From positions 124,001-188,000 of the forward strand of contig CAVXGU010000004.1 in NCBI GenBank assembly GCA_963761615.1: a stretch of 64,000 bases of DNA, written 5' to 3'. Numbering within the stretch: position 1 is the stretch's first letter; each line of letters starts with the position of its first letter. This document shows positions 33,843 through 46,000 of this stretch, in pieces. The notes beneath the pieces were generated by a model. That model ran no database searches. It was not told where the DNA came from and saw only the letters and a program-made list of their open reading frames with translations. The position numbers and the translations under genes were made by a program. This DNA comes from CAVXGU01 sp963761615 (lineage in GTDB: Bacteria > Acidobacteriota > Vicinamibacteria > Vicinamibacterales > CAVVIG01).

Positions 33843-33940
33843 CGTGATCTCCCATCTGCCGCGTAAGCAGGCGGCAGCGTCATTCACCTTGATTGGACTG
33901 GGTGCCAGTGGCGTCGACGTGGACAGACCGTGACAATAAC

Positions 33941-34681
33941 GTGAACGAGGATGCTCCTCGGGTGCTGGTCGTGGAGGACGAGCCGAACATCCGCGAGCTC
34001 GTGTGCCTGCACCTGGGTCTCGAAGGCTATCAGTGCGAGGGCCTGGGGGACGGCAAGGAGGCGGTGCGACGCGCCGAGTCCGAGCACTTCGACCTCATGG
34101 TGCTCGACGTGATGATTCCCGGGCTCGACGGCCTGGCGGTCTGCCGCGCCGTCCGGAACGGCCGCACCAATCCGGACGTGCCGATCCTCATGTTGACGGC
34201 CCGCCGCGAAGAAGCCGACAAGGTCATGGGGCTCGAGAGCGGCGCCGACGACTACCTGACCAAGCCATTCGGCGTCCGCGAGCTCGTCGCGCGGACCCGG
34301 GCGCTGCTTCGGCGGCCGCGCCGCGCGGCGGCACAGGCGGCGCAGGCCGCGCAGGCTTCCGGTGGAAACGGGAATGCCGGGCTGGTCACGGTCCACGGGA
34401 TCGAGATCGATCCGGCGCGGCGCCGGGTCCGCATCGAGGGGCGCGACATCGATCTGACCGATCAGGAGTTCCGCCTCCTGCACCTGCTGGCCACGCACGC
34501 CGGCATCGTCTTCAGCCGTGAAGCGCTGCTCGCGAAGATCTGGCGCGGCGACACCTTCGTCACCGTGCGGAGCGTCGACACACTCGTCAAGCGCCTCCGC
34601 CGCCGCATCGAGCCCGATCCCGGTCAGCCCAAGTACCTGCTCACGGTCTGGGGCGTGGGGTACAAGTTCGCAGACGTCTAG
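33941..34681 (+). CDS. OmpR-family response regulator
   Basis: About 246 residues. The receiver domain has VLVVEDEPNIREL (acidic pocket), MVLDVMIPGLDG with the phosphorylated Asp near residue 56, MLTARREEADKVMGLESGADDYLTKPF, and a winged-helix DNA-binding domain at the C-terminus (DLTDQEFRLLHLLATHAGIVFSREALLAKIW, TVRSVDTLVKRLRRRIE, WGVGYKF). A linker of Ala/Gln repeats (AAAQAAQAAQA) joins them. GTG 33941 is taken as start; a TTG at 33893 is possible. No histidine kinase gene lies beside it, so the partner is elsewhere or the regulator is an orphan. It probably controls the divergent Spy-like gene. Confidence 0.88.
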   Translation: MNEDAPRVLVVEDEPNIRELVCLHLGLEGYQCEGLGDGKEAVRRAESEHFDLMVLDVMIPGLDGLAVCRAVRNGRTNPDVPILMLTARREEADKVMGLESGADDYLTKPFGVRELVARTRALLRRPRRAAAQAAQAAQASGGNGNAGLVTVHGIEIDPARRRVRIEGRDIDLTDQEFRLLHLLATHAGIVFSREALLAKIWRGDTFVTVRSVDTLVKRLRRRIEPDPGQPKYLLTVWGVGYKFADV

Positions 34682-35852
34682 GTGAGTTCTGGCGTGTGGT
34701 AACCCCATCTCTTCTGTTTCTCACCGCCCGCTCGTAGATCGCCCGGGCTTTCCACGCGATCGAGGACCAGCTGTAGAAGCGCTCGAAGCGCGAGCGTGCG
34801 GCCTCGCGCTGTGACAGGAGCGGCTTGGCGGCCACGCGGCTCAGCGCGTCGGCGAAGGCCCCGGGCTGACCTGGCTTCCAGAGTGCACCGACGTGCTCGC
34901 TACCGGTGAGCGCGCGGAACGAGGGGACGTCGGCGACGACCGGCACGGCGCCGCACGCCATGGCGTCGACCACCGCCTGGCCCTCCGCATCGGTGTGGCT
35001 TCCGAGCACGAAGAGGTCCGCCGCGCTGTAGTACGCGGCGATCCCGGCGGGCGGGGATGGTCCGACCAGGCGCACGCGGGTCTCGAGCGCTGCGGTCCGC
35101 GCGATCTCGCGCCGCACGGCATCCTCCAGCGCGCCCCCGGTGAACACCATCGTCAACCGGGCCGTGGGGATGCGGCCGCCAAAGAGCGCGAAGCCGCGAA
35201 GCACGGCGAGCGGATCCGCGACCGCGTCGAGGGGACCGATCCAGACGAGCGCGGGCGTGCCGTCGACGCCCGTCGCGGCGCGTGCGGCGTCGCGATCGAT
35301 GGGCGCGAGCGTCGCGCTGGCGCCCGGGACGTCGGCGATATCGATCCGCTCGGGCGACGCACCCGACGCCAGCCAGGCGGCGGCGCCGGCCGGGGTCGAC
35401 ACGAGCAGCGCGTCGGCGGCCGCGAGCCCGCGCCGGACCGTGACACGGCTTCTCGGCGAGAGACGGGACGGGGCGAGGTCCCCGTGGTCCTGCACGACGA
35501 TCGCGGTTCGCCGCGGCAGCTTCTTCCGGAGCCGCGCGACGAGGACGGGGTGAAACGCGCCGCGGACGTGGACGATGTCCGGTCGGGCGCCCGACGCCGC
35601 CGCGTGCACGAGCTCGGCGCCGGCGAAGGTGAGCCCGGGCCGGGGCTGGCCGCGATCCGGCCGGAAACGGTAGGTCACGTCGTCGCGCAGGCAGTCCGCG
35701 CGGGCCGAACATCGCTGACAGACGACAACCGGCTCGCAGCCCGCCTGGCGCAGGGCCGAGGCCCAGCCCGTCAGCGACGGGAATCGATCCAGCAGCTCCG
35801 CCGGCGACCGCGCCGACGGATCCCACGCGTAGTTGACGATGGCGAGCCGCAT
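34641..35852 (-). CDS. GT4-family glycosyltransferase
   Basis: A 403-residue protein starting MRLAIVNYAWDPSARSPAELLDRFPSLTGWASAL, a typical GT-B N-terminal half. HVRGAFHPVLVARLRKKLP and VVQDHGDLAPS follow, and the donor-side half has LVWIGPLDAVADPLAVL, SAADLFVLGSHTDAEGQAVVDAMACG and VVADVPSFRALTG. It transfers an unknown sugar. It is monocistronic in this context. Its last 41 bases overlap, tail to tail, the end of the response-regulator gene, so the C-terminal tail (RRLRTCTPRPRP) may be a product of the overlap. A -10-like TAGAAT lies at 35862-35867. Confidence 0.82.
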   Translation of the reverse strand: MRLAIVNYAWDPSARSPAELLDRFPSLTGWASALRQAGCEPVVVCQRCSARADCLRDDVTYRFRPDRGQPRPGLTFAGAELVHAAASGARPDIVHVRGAFHPVLVARLRKKLPRRTAIVVQDHGDLAPSRLSPRSRVTVRRGLAAADALLVSTPAGAAAWLASGASPERIDIADVPGASATLAPIDRDAARAATGVDGTPALVWIGPLDAVADPLAVLRGFALFGGRIPTARLTMVFTGGALEDAVRREIARTAALETRVRLVGPSPPAGIAAYYSAADLFVLGSHTDAEGQAVVDAMACGAVPVVADVPSFRALTGSEHVGALWKPGQPGAFADALSRVAAKPLLSQREAARSRFERFYSWSSIAWKARAIYERAVRNRRDGVTTRQNSPRRLRTCTPRPRP

Positions 35853-35924
35853 GAGGCTCCTATTCTATGCAGCCTCGCCAGCCGCCAGCCCGGAGGTGCG
35901 CCCGCACCCGGCGGCCGGCGCCCG

Positions 35925-35930
35925 TATAAT
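35925..35930 (+). promoter_or_regulatory. -10 box TATAAT of the dehydrogenase gene
   Basis: A perfect TATAAT ends 10 bases before the ATG at 35941. The inferred 5' leader is nearly absent. Confidence 0.55.
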
Positions 35931-35940
35931 TCTCCTTTCC

Positions 35941-36951
35941 ATGTCCACACCGATTCGCGTGCTGCACTATGGACTCGGACCGATCGGCATCGCGGTCGCA
36001 CGGCAGGTGGCCGCGCGGCCGGGATTCAAGATCGTGGGCGGCGTCGACATCGATCCGGCCAAGGTCGGACGCGACGTCGGCGACGTGATTGGCGCCAACC
36101 GCCGTCTCGGCGTCAAGGTCTCGGCGGATCCGGCGAAGGCGCTGAAGGCCGCCAGGCCCGACATCGCGGTGCTGTGCACGAGCTCGTCGATCAAGGCGGC
36201 GTTCCCGCAGATCGAGGCGATCGTGAAGGCGAAGGTCCCGATCGTGTCGACCGCCGAGGAACTGACGTATCCCGGCTACACGCACGTCCGGCGTGCGAAA
36301 CAGATCGACGCGATGGCGCGCAAGGCCCGGGTCGCCGTGCTCGCAACCGGCGTGAACCCGGGTTTCGTCATGGACGCGCTGCCGATCGCGCTGTCGGCCG
36401 TCTGCGAGCGCGTCGACCGCGTCGTCGTCACGCGCGTCCAGGATGCGCGGCTGCGCCGGCTCCCGTTCCAGCAGAAGGTGGGAGCCGGGCTGACGACCGA
36501 GCAGTTCCAGAAGAAGGTCGAAGCCGGTTCCGTGCGGCACGTCGGGCTCACCGAATCGATCGCGATGATTGCCGACACGCTCGGCTGGACCCTGGAGCGG
36601 ATCACGGACGACATCCAGCCCAAGCTGGCCGCGGTGACGGTGTCGAGCGAGTTCCTGGCGGTGGATCCCGGCTACGTGTGCGGCATCATCCAGGAAGGGG
36701 TCGGGTACCGCAAGGGCGAGGCGGCGATCCGGCTGCTGTTCGAGGCCTATCTGGGCGCGCCCGATTCGTACGACAGCGTCGAGATCGACGGCTCGCCGCG
36801 CATCGCGATGAAGATCGCCGGCGGCATCCACGGCGACGTCGCCACGGCGTCGATCGTGGTCAACTCCATCCCGAAGGTGATCGAGGCGCGGCCGGGCCTC
36901 CACACCATGCGCGACATGCCCCTGCCGTCGTTTTTCGGAGGACCGAACTGA
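35941..36951 (+). CDS. DapB-like NAD(P)-dependent dehydrogenase
   Basis: A 336-residue protein with an N-terminal Rossmann domain (RVLHYGLGPIGIAVARQVA, VGGVDIDPAKVGRDVGD) and a C-terminal domain including ATGVNPGFVMDALPIALS. The overall pattern is that of the dihydrodipicolinate-reductase-like group that includes diaminopentanoate and related amine dehydrogenases, rather than true DapB (the lysine-pathway signature is not present). The substrate cannot be assigned. It is followed after 4 bases by a zinc-ribbon membrane protein and seems to be the first gene of that pair. Confidence 0.75.
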   Translation: MSTPIRVLHYGLGPIGIAVARQVAARPGFKIVGGVDIDPAKVGRDVGDVIGANRRLGVKVSADPAKALKAARPDIAVLCTSSSIKAAFPQIEAIVKAKVPIVSTAEELTYPGYTHVRRAKQIDAMARKARVAVLATGVNPGFVMDALPIALSAVCERVDRVVVTRVQDARLRRLPFQQKVGAGLTTEQFQKKVEAGSVRHVGLTESIAMIADTLGWTLERITDDIQPKLAAVTVSSEFLAVDPGYVCGIIQEGVGYRKGEAAIRLLFEAYLGAPDSYDSVEIDGSPRIAMKIAGGIHGDVATASIVVNSIPKVIEARPGLHTMRDMPLPSFFGGPN

Positions 36952-36955
36952 ATTG

Positions 36956-37420
36956 ATGCGCATCGTTGCCAAGTGTCCGAAATGCGACGCCGGCCTCGCC
37001 TTCGAGGCGGCGGACGCCCCGGCCACCATTCGCTGCGGCCGCTGCGGCCGCGAGATTCCGCTCGACGTGAGCCAGGCGCTCCGCGAGGACCGGGCCGTGG
37101 ACGTCTGTCCCGTCTGCCGAGGCACGGATTTCTACAGCCGGAAGGACTTCGACCCGACGTTCGGGCTGGCCGTCGTCATCGTCGCCGCCCTCATCAGCGC
37201 CGGGTTCTACTGGTTCGGACGCGACCTCATCGCCTACGGCATTCTGGCGGGCGCGGCGCTCATCGATCTCCTCGTCTACACCCAGCTCAAGGGCCTCACG
37301 GTGTGCTATCGCTGCCACTCCGAATTCCGGGGCAGCTATCCGCAGTATCCGGGCGGCTTCGATCTGCACACCGCCGACGAGCTGGAGCTGGAGTACGAGC
37401 GACGGATCGGGCGCCGGTAA
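36956..37420 (+). CDS. Zinc-ribbon membrane protein
   Basis: A 154-residue protein with three cysteine pairs before the membrane part (CPKC near residue 7, CGRC near 27, CPVC near 51), two close hydrophobic helices (FGLAVVIVAALISAGFYWF and LIAYGILAGAALIDLLVY), and a further CYRC after them. The cysteines suggest two zinc ribbons on the cytoplasmic side. No specific family is recognised. The last segment is acidic (ADELELEYERR). Start ATG 36956 is used; an in-frame TTG lies 3 bases upstream. Possibly an operon with the upstream dehydrogenase. Confidence 0.7.
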   Translation: MRIVAKCPKCDAGLAFEAADAPATIRCGRCGREIPLDVSQALREDRAVDVCPVCRGTDFYSRKDFDPTFGLAVVIVAALISAGFYWFGRDLIAYGILAGAALIDLLVYTQLKGLTVCYRCHSEFRGSYPQYPGGFDLHTADELELEYERRIGRR

Positions 37421-37440
37421 CGGCGCCGGCCGGGCGCTCG

Positions 37441-38661
37441 TCAGAAGAGCGTGACGTCCACGACCGTTCCCGCCTCGACGCCTTCTCCGGGCGGGATCTC
37501 GATGTAGCCGTCGGCCTGCGAGAGGCTCGTGATCTCGCCCGAGCCTTTGAAAGCGGGCTGCGCGGTGTCGGTCTCGATCCGCACCGTGTAGAACTGGTGC
37601 CGGTTGGCGGCCGGGGTGATGCGCCGCCCCAGGCGAGCCCGGACCGTGGTCGGCCTCCAGGGCGGCAGCCGCGCCGTCGCGCGCAGGAACGGCGCGAGCA
37701 GGACGTACGCGTTCGAAAGGCAGGACGTCGGATTCCCCGGCATGCCGAAGAAGAGCACCTCGCCGCCGCCGGGCCGCCTGACGCGCGCGAAGGCGGTGGG
37801 CTTGCCCGGCTTGACCGCGACGCCGTGGAAGATCATCTCGCCGCGGGCAGCCACGGCGTCGACGACGAGGTCGCGGTCTCCGACGGAGCTGCCGCCGGAG
37901 AACACGATGATGTCGGCATTTTCGCAGGCGTCGAGCGCGTCGACCAGCGCGTCCGTCGTGTCGCGAACCGGCGAGTGCGGGACGGCGTCCCCGCCATGGG
38001 CCGCGACGACGGCCGCGATCGTGAACCGGTTGACGTCGTAGATCTGGCCTGGCTCGAGCGGGCGGCCCGGCTCGACGACCTCGTCTCCGGTGGAGAGCAT
38101 GGCCACGCGGGGCCGGGCGTACACGTCGAGCGCGTCGCACCCGACGGCCGCGAGCGCGCCGATGCGGCTCGGCGCCAGCCAGTCCCCGGAGCGGACGGCC
38201 GCCTCGCCTTCCCGGATGTCCGCCCCGCGTCTGCCGATGTTCTGGCCGGCGGTGGCCACTGCGAGAATGTCGACCTCGTTGCCGCCTGCAGGCGCGGTGT
38301 CCTCGACCATCACGACCGCGTCGGCGCCATCCGGCATCGGCGCCCCCGTGGCAATCTGCGCGCACGTGTCCGGGGACACTCCGACGCGAGGCACGTGTGC
38401 CGTGTAGATGCGATCGACGATGCGAAGGCGGACCGGCCGTCCCCGGCTCGCGTCGGCCGTATCGGCGGCGCGGACCGCATAGCCGTCCATCGCGGACCGC
38501 GCGAAGGGCGGAACGTCGATCGGCGACGACACCGTTACGGCCGCCACCCGTCCGGCGGCTTCGGCCAGCACCACGCGTTCCGTGCGCTCGATCGGCCGGA
38601 CGGCGGCCGCCAGCCTCCGCCGTGCTTCTTCGAGCGTGATGACGTCACCGAATGGTCTCAT
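37441..38661 (-). CDS. moeA: Molybdopterin molybdenumtransferase MoeA
   Basis: A 406-residue protein that inserts molybdate into adenylated molybdopterin. It has PPFARSAMDGYAVRAAD, ATGAPMPDGADAVVMVED, STGDEVVEPG, IYDVNRFTIAA, FSGGSSVGDRD and the MPGNPTSCLSNAYVLLAPFL segment. Length is that of the family, covering domains I-IV. The gene is preceded on the same strand by moaB, from which it is separated only by a 23-bp tandem array (38664-38755), so the pair is likely co-transcribed. Confidence 0.93.
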   Translation of the reverse strand: MRPFGDVITLEEARRRLAAAVRPIERTERVVLAEAAGRVAAVTVSSPIDVPPFARSAMDGYAVRAADTADASRGRPVRLRIVDRIYTAHVPRVGVSPDTCAQIATGAPMPDGADAVVMVEDTAPAGGNEVDILAVATAGQNIGRRGADIREGEAAVRSGDWLAPSRIGALAAVGCDALDVYARPRVAMLSTGDEVVEPGRPLEPGQIYDVNRFTIAAVVAAHGGDAVPHSPVRDTTDALVDALDACENADIIVFSGGSSVGDRDLVVDAVAARGEMIFHGVAVKPGKPTAFARVRRPGGGEVLFFGMPGNPTSCLSNAYVLLAPFLRATARLPPWRPTTVRARLGRRITPAANRHQFYTVRIETDTAQPAFKGSGEITSLSQADGYIEIPPGEGVEAGTVVDVTLF

Positions 38662-38663
38662 TC

Positions 38664-38755
38664 AGCACCTTGCCCCGATAGCGCCGAGCACCCTGCGCCG
38701 ACAGCGCCCAGCACCCTGCGCCGATAGCGCCGAGCACGTTGCGCCGACAGCCCCT
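38664..38755. repeat. 23-bp tandem repeat, four units, between moaB and moeA
   Basis: Four units at exact period 23 start at 38664, 38687, 38710 and 38733 (core AGCACCCTGCGCCGATAGCGC). They alternate between GATAGCGCCG and GACAGCGCCC. The array fills the whole 93-base gap between moaB and moeA. No variable spacers, so not CRISPR. Confidence 0.88.
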
Positions 38756-39267
38756 CATTTCGTGGCCTGCTGCACCAGGTGCCCGAGCTCCGGGAGCAGG
38801 AGGCGCTCGAGCGCCAGGCGAACGGCATCCGGCGATCCCGGCAGCGACACGACGATGCGGCCCGCCGATAGCCCGGCCAGCGCGCGGCTCATCATCGCGG
38901 CAGGACCGATCTCCTGGTAGCTCAGCATCCTGAAGAGCTCGCCGAAGCCGTCGAGTCGCTTCTGCAGCAGCCCGCTGACCACCTCGTACGTGCTGTCACG
39001 CGAGGTGATGCCCGTGCCGCCCGTGGTGATCACCACCTGCAGATCCGCGCGGGCGAGCTGGCGCACGATTGTCTCCCGGATGCTCTGGGGATCGTCCTTG
39101 ACGATCGCGCGGCCGAGCACCCTGTGCCCCGCGGACGTCAACAGGTCCGCGATGGCGTCCCCGCTGGTGTCGTTCTTCTCGGTGCGGGAGTCGCTGACGG
39201 TCAGGACGAAGCAGCTGACCGAGCGCGGGGCGTGCGCCTTGTGCTCGGCCGGCGCGGTGGGTGCCAT
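38755..39267 (-). CDS. moaB: Molybdenum cofactor biosynthesis protein MoaB
   Basis: A 170-residue member of the MoaB/Mog family that adenylates molybdopterin before metal insertion. It shows CFVLTVSDSRTEKNDTSGDAIADLL, ITTGGTGITSRDSTYE, FRMLSYQEIGPAAMMSRALAG, and VVSLPGSPDAVRLALE. The ATG at 39267 is preferred; a TTG two codons earlier (39273) is also in frame. A -10-like TACAAT at 39275-39280 ends 7 bases before this ATG. Upstream partner of moeA. Confidence 0.92.
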   Translation of the reverse strand: MAPTAPAEHKAHAPRSVSCFVLTVSDSRTEKNDTSGDAIADLLTSAGHRVLGRAIVKDDPQSIRETIVRQLARADLQVVITTGGTGITSRDSTYEVVSGLLQKRLDGFGELFRMLSYQEIGPAAMMSRALAGLSAGRIVVSLPGSPDAVRLALERLLLPELGHLVQQATK

Positions 39268-39274
39268 CTCCAAG

Positions 39275-39280
39275 ATTGTA
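39275..39280 (-). promoter_or_regulatory. -10 box TACAAT of moaB
   Basis: On the minus strand TACAAT lies seven bases before the moaB ATG, again suggesting a leaderless or nearly leaderless transcript. Confidence 0.5.
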
Positions 39281-39316
39281 GCAACGCGCCCCCGGGAGGG
39301 CGCTCCCTCGTTCGGG

Positions 39317-39604
39317 TCAGCGGGACGAGCGCGTTCTGACGGGTTTGCCGGTGCGGCGCGGCTCCTGGCGTTCGAGCAGCTGCCGCACGTGGGCTCGGGC
39401 CTGCGCGCGGACCGATTCGGGAAGCGGCCGCGCCCCGGCTTCTCGGCAGAGTCCGATCGTCCGCTCGAGGTTCGCGAGGAGCCCGGAGCAATCCGCGCAG
39501 TCCCGGCAGTGGCGCCTGACGTCGTCGCAGCCGCGCTCGTCCAGATCGCCGTCGAGGTAAGCGGAGATGCGATCGAGCATCTCCCGGCAGGGTGTGTCTC
39601 TCAT
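39317..39604 (-). CDS. Zinc-finger anti-sigma factor
   Basis: A 95-residue soluble protein starting MRDTPCREMLDRISAYLDGDLDERG, the form seen in anti-sigma factors with an HCC zinc finger. The motif RRHCRDCADC provides the H-x3-C-x2-C site. No membrane helix follows, so it is probably cytoplasmic. The C-terminus is basic (RRTGKPVRTRSSR). The ATG overlaps the stop of the ECF sigma gene (ATGA), the normal sigma/anti-sigma coupling. It likely binds and holds the sigma factor until a redox or other signal releases it. Confidence 0.85.
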   Translation of the reverse strand: MRDTPCREMLDRISAYLDGDLDERGCDDVRRHCRDCADCSGLLANLERTIGLCREAGARPLPESVRAQARAHVRQLLERQEPRRTGKPVRTRSSR

Positions 39605-40242
39605 GACGCCTCGAGCGCGCGCTTGAGCTGCACGCGTGCGCGATGCAGCCGTGTCTTGACGTTGTCCTCCGAAAGGCCCGTCACCTGGGCGACCTCGCGC
39701 GTCGACAGGCCTTCCATTTCCCGCAGCACGACGATCGTCCGGTGCCCCGGCGACAGGGCCGAGAGCGCCCGGCGCAGGCGCGCGCCGATCCAGGCGTCCA
39801 TCATCAGCTCGTCGGGCGTCTTGCCCGTGTCCTCCACGTCGACCGGCGACGGCCCCTGCGCGTTCTCGCGGCCGGCCCCGCCGGTCCCGTCGAGCGACAA
39901 CAGGTGCGCCGGCTCGCCCGCGCGGCGGCGGCGCTTCATCAGGCAGGCGTTTCGGACCGTGGAGTAGAGCCACGTCCGAAACGCCCCCGGCTGCCTGATC
40001 CGGCGCACGTGCCGGTAGGTCTTGAGCAGCGCGTCCTGCATCACGTCCTCGGCGTCCTCGACGTGCCCGCAGACGAGCAGGCTGAAGCGGTACGCCGTCT
40101 CCTGCGCCCGGACGAGCAGCGCTTCCATGGAGGCGCCGTCCCCGCCGGCGGCCTTCCGCACCAGATCCGCGTACTCGGCGGAGCGGGCGCCGCTGGCGTC
40201 CTTCGAGAGATGCACGCGACGGGATTTGGTGACAGTCGCCAC
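39601..40242 (-). CDS. ECF-family RNA polymerase sigma factor
   Basis: A 213-residue sigma-70-type factor. Region 2 shows ALLVRAQETAYRFSLLVCGHVEDAEDVMQDALLKTYRH and WLYSTVRNACLMKRRRR. Region 4 has LSPGHRTIVVLREMEGLSTREVAQVTGLSEDNVKTRLHRARVQLKRAL. The linker is about 40 residues. It starts at GTG 40242. A -10-like TAGAAT lies at 40254-40259. Paired with the zinc-finger anti-sigma factor. It is divergent from the TolC-MFP-RND efflux operon, 60 bases apart, and may regulate it. Confidence 0.88.
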   Translation of the reverse strand: MATVTKSRRVHLSKDASGARSAEYADLVRKAAGGDGASMEALLVRAQETAYRFSLLVCGHVEDAEDVMQDALLKTYRHVRRIRQPGAFRTWLYSTVRNACLMKRRRRAGEPAHLLSLDGTGGAGRENAQGPSPVDVEDTGKTPDELMMDAWIGARLRRALSALSPGHRTIVVLREMEGLSTREVAQVTGLSEDNVKTRLHRARVQLKRALEAS

Positions 40243-40302
40243 TTTTCACCGGAATTCTAGCCCGTGTCACCTTCCGCGACCGACCTGCATCTCTTCAGGG
40301 AC

Positions 40303-41628
40303 ATGAGGTTCCGCTTCGCCGTTCTCCTTCTGGCGGCCGTGGCCGCCAGCCCGGTTCCGGTGTCCGCGCAGGAGCCGCTCACGCTGGACGCGGCGATCCG
40401 GACGGCGCTCGCGGGCAACCTGGATCTGCAGGCCGCCCGCGCCGCCGTCCAGGCATCGACCGCGAACGTCGACGCCGCGCGCGCGGGCTTTCTGCCGCGG
40501 CTGTCGGTGTCGCAGTCGTGGCAGCGCGGCGACGTGCCCGGGTTCGTCTTCGGCTCGCTGCTGTCGTCGCGGACGTTCACGGCCGCCGACTTCGCGGTCG
40601 ACGCGCTCAATCACCCGTCTCCGCTCGACTTCTTCCATACCTCGGTGAGCGCCGAGCAGGTGATCTTCGACGGCCGCGTCTCGGCGGGCGCAAGGGCGGC
40701 CGACGAGCAGCGCCGGATGGCGGAAGCGGATGCCGCCGAGGCGGCCGCCGGCGTGGCGCTGACGGTCACCCGCACCTACGGCCGCATCGTCGCCGCCGAG
40801 GCGGCGGGCCGCGCGGCCGACGCGGCCGTCGCGGCAGCGCGCGAGGACAGGCAGCACGCCGAGGCGCGCCGCGACGCCGGGACGGCGACCGACGCGGACG
40901 TCTTGAGCCTGTCGGTGCATCTGGCGTCGATGGAGCAGCAGGCCATTCAGGCCCGCGGCGACGCGGAGATTGCGCGCGCCGAGCTGAACCGCCTGATGGG
41001 CCAGCCGGTCGATCGCCCCTTTGCCGTCATCGAGCCCCCGCTCGCGGCGGAGGAGGCCGACGCGCCACTGTCCGATCTGCTGGCCGAGGCGGACAACGCG
41101 CGGCCCGAGCTCGCTCGCGCGAAGGCAGCCGAGGCCGTGGCGGCGAGCGAGCGCGCGATCGCCAGGGCATCGCTGCTGCCGACCGCCGGGGTGCAGGCGG
41201 GCTACGAGATCAATGGGACGGCGTTCGACCACCAGGCCTCGGGCTGGCTCGTCGGTGGGGAAGTGCGGTGGACGCTGTCGGCCGGCGGCGCCGAGACGGC
41301 GCGATTGAAGGCTGCCACGGACGCGGCGACCGCGGCGCGAGCCCGCGCCGCCGACGCGCGCGCGGCCGTGCAGGTCGACGTCGTCACCGCCCTGAGCGGA
41401 CTGCAGACGGCGCGGGCGCGCGAGGCCGTGGCGCGCGCCGCGGTGGCGCAGGCCGAGGAGAGCCAGCGCATCATCCGCGACCGGTTCGACGCCGGGTTGG
41501 CCCCGGTCGAGGACCTGCTGCGCGCCTCGACGGCGGTCGTGGACGCCGAGGCGCGCCGCGTCGGCGCCGTCGTGGATGGCAGCGTATCGGCGGCGGCGCT
41601 GAGGCGCGCGCTCGGACGCAATCCCTGA
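40303..41628 (+). CDS. TolC-family outer membrane efflux protein
   Basis: A 441-residue protein with a signal peptide (MRFRFAVLLLAAVAASPVPVSAQ), followed by two repeated coiled-coil halves rich in Ala, Glu and Arg (LDAAIRTALAGNLDLQAARAAVQAS; LPTAGVQAGYEINGTAFDHQAS; RFDAGLAPVEDLLRAST). These are the usual marks of the outer membrane duct of tripartite pumps. ATG 40303 follows a CAGGG-like site. First gene of the efflux operon (TolC-MFP-RND). Substrates are unknown. Confidence 0.9.
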   Translation: MRFRFAVLLLAAVAASPVPVSAQEPLTLDAAIRTALAGNLDLQAARAAVQASTANVDAARAGFLPRLSVSQSWQRGDVPGFVFGSLLSSRTFTAADFAVDALNHPSPLDFFHTSVSAEQVIFDGRVSAGARAADEQRRMAEADAAEAAAGVALTVTRTYGRIVAAEAAGRAADAAVAAAREDRQHAEARRDAGTATDADVLSLSVHLASMEQQAIQARGDAEIARAELNRLMGQPVDRPFAVIEPPLAAEEADAPLSDLLAEADNARPELARAKAAEAVAASERAIARASLLPTAGVQAGYEINGTAFDHQASGWLVGGEVRWTLSAGGAETARLKAATDAATAARARAADARAAVQVDVVTALSGLQTARAREAVARAAVAQAEESQRIIRDRFDAGLAPVEDLLRASTAVVDAEARRVGAVVDGSVSAAALRRALGRNP

Positions 41629-41648
41629 ATCAGCGAGGAGTCAGCGAC

Positions 41649-42820
41649 GTGAGAGTGATGAAGCTCGTTGCGCTCGTTCCGTTCGCGGCGATGGTCGCCG
41701 CCTGTGCGCCGTCTGCTGCGACGGAGACGACGGCGGCTCCCGCCGACGTGTCGGTGGATCTCGTTCGCGCCACGCTGGAGCCCGTGCCCGCCTACTTCGA
41801 GGCCGGAGGGGTGGTTCGAGCCCGTTTGACGGCGTCCCTCTCGAGCCGCGTCCTCGCACCGGTCCTCGATGTCGCGGTCGCGCCCGGCGATCGGGTTCGC
41901 CGGGGTGAGGTGCTGGTGAGGCTCGATGCCCGCGAGCTGGACGCCAACCGGCGACGCGCTGCGGCGGCGCTGGCTGCGGCGGAGCAGGCCGTCGCCGCCG
42001 CGGACGCGGGCCGCGACATGGCCCAGGCATCGCTCGACCTCGCGAACGCGAGCTACGCCCGGATCGCGGGGCTGCGCGACCGGCGATCGGCGACGCCCCA
42101 GGAGTTCGATCGGGCCGCCGCCGACCGCCGCGGCGCGGAGGCGCAGCAGGCGGCGGCCGCGGCGAGGGCGGCCGAGGCGGCTGCCGGCCTCGACGCCGCA
42201 CGCGCGGCCGCGGACGCGGCTCGCGTGACGGCGTCCTACGCCGAGCTGACCGCGCCGTTCGACGGCGTCGTGGCGAGCCGGACCGTGGATCCCGGCACGA
42301 TCGCGTCGCCCGGCGTGCCGCTCCTCGTCGTCGAGGACGCGGGCTCGCCGCGGCTGGAGGTTCGCGTGGACGAGGCGCGTGCCGGCCTCGTCTCCGACGG
42401 CGGTCGGGCCGAGGTGAGCGTCGACCGCGACGATGAGGGAGAGGCGGCGGCCTGGACCGATCAGCGCGTTGTCGAAGTCGCGCGGATCGACCCGGCGTCG
42501 CACAGCTTCCTGGTGAAGATCGATCTCGGCGGCGGTCCGCCGGTTCCGTCCGGCTCGTTCGGGCGCGCCCGGTTCGCGGGCCCCTCACGATCCGTGCTGA
42601 CGGCGCCCGAGTCGGTGCTCGTGCGGCGCGGCCAGCTGGCCTTCGTCTTCGTGGTCGCTGGCGGAGTCGCGAGGCTCCAGCCTGTCGACGCCGGGCCCGT
42701 GGTCGGCCACCGGGTCGAACTGCTGGCCGGCGTGCGGGACGGCGACACGCTCGTCGCCGGGCCCCCGCCGGCGCTTTCCGACGGGGCGCGCGTCCGGCCG
42801 GCCGCGCAGGGAGGCGCCCG

Positions 42821-42824
<4 letters not shown>
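41649..42824 (+). CDS. RND efflux periplasmic adaptor (membrane fusion lipoprotein)
   Basis: About 391 residues. The N-terminus has a lipoprotein signal (MKLVALVPFAAMVAAC, lipobox cysteine). A lipoyl/barrel-sandwich region follows (VLDVAVAPGDRVRRGEVLVRLDAREL, a long alpha hairpin rich in Ala, then YAELTAPFDGVVASRTVDPGTIASPGVPLL). The remainder is a beta-barrel part. It bridges RND pump and TolC duct. GTG 41649 is chosen because GAGGAG lies 9 bases upstream; an ATG 9 bases further on would also be possible. Its stop overlaps the RND gene start (ATGA). Confidence 0.88.
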
Positions 42825-45986
<3,162 letters not shown>

Positions 45987-46000
45987 TGGGGGAGGGTGTC

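Noticed and set aside
38664..38755. Possible CRISPR array
   Set aside because: Four 23-bp units are directly joined with no variable spacers and no cas genes nearby.
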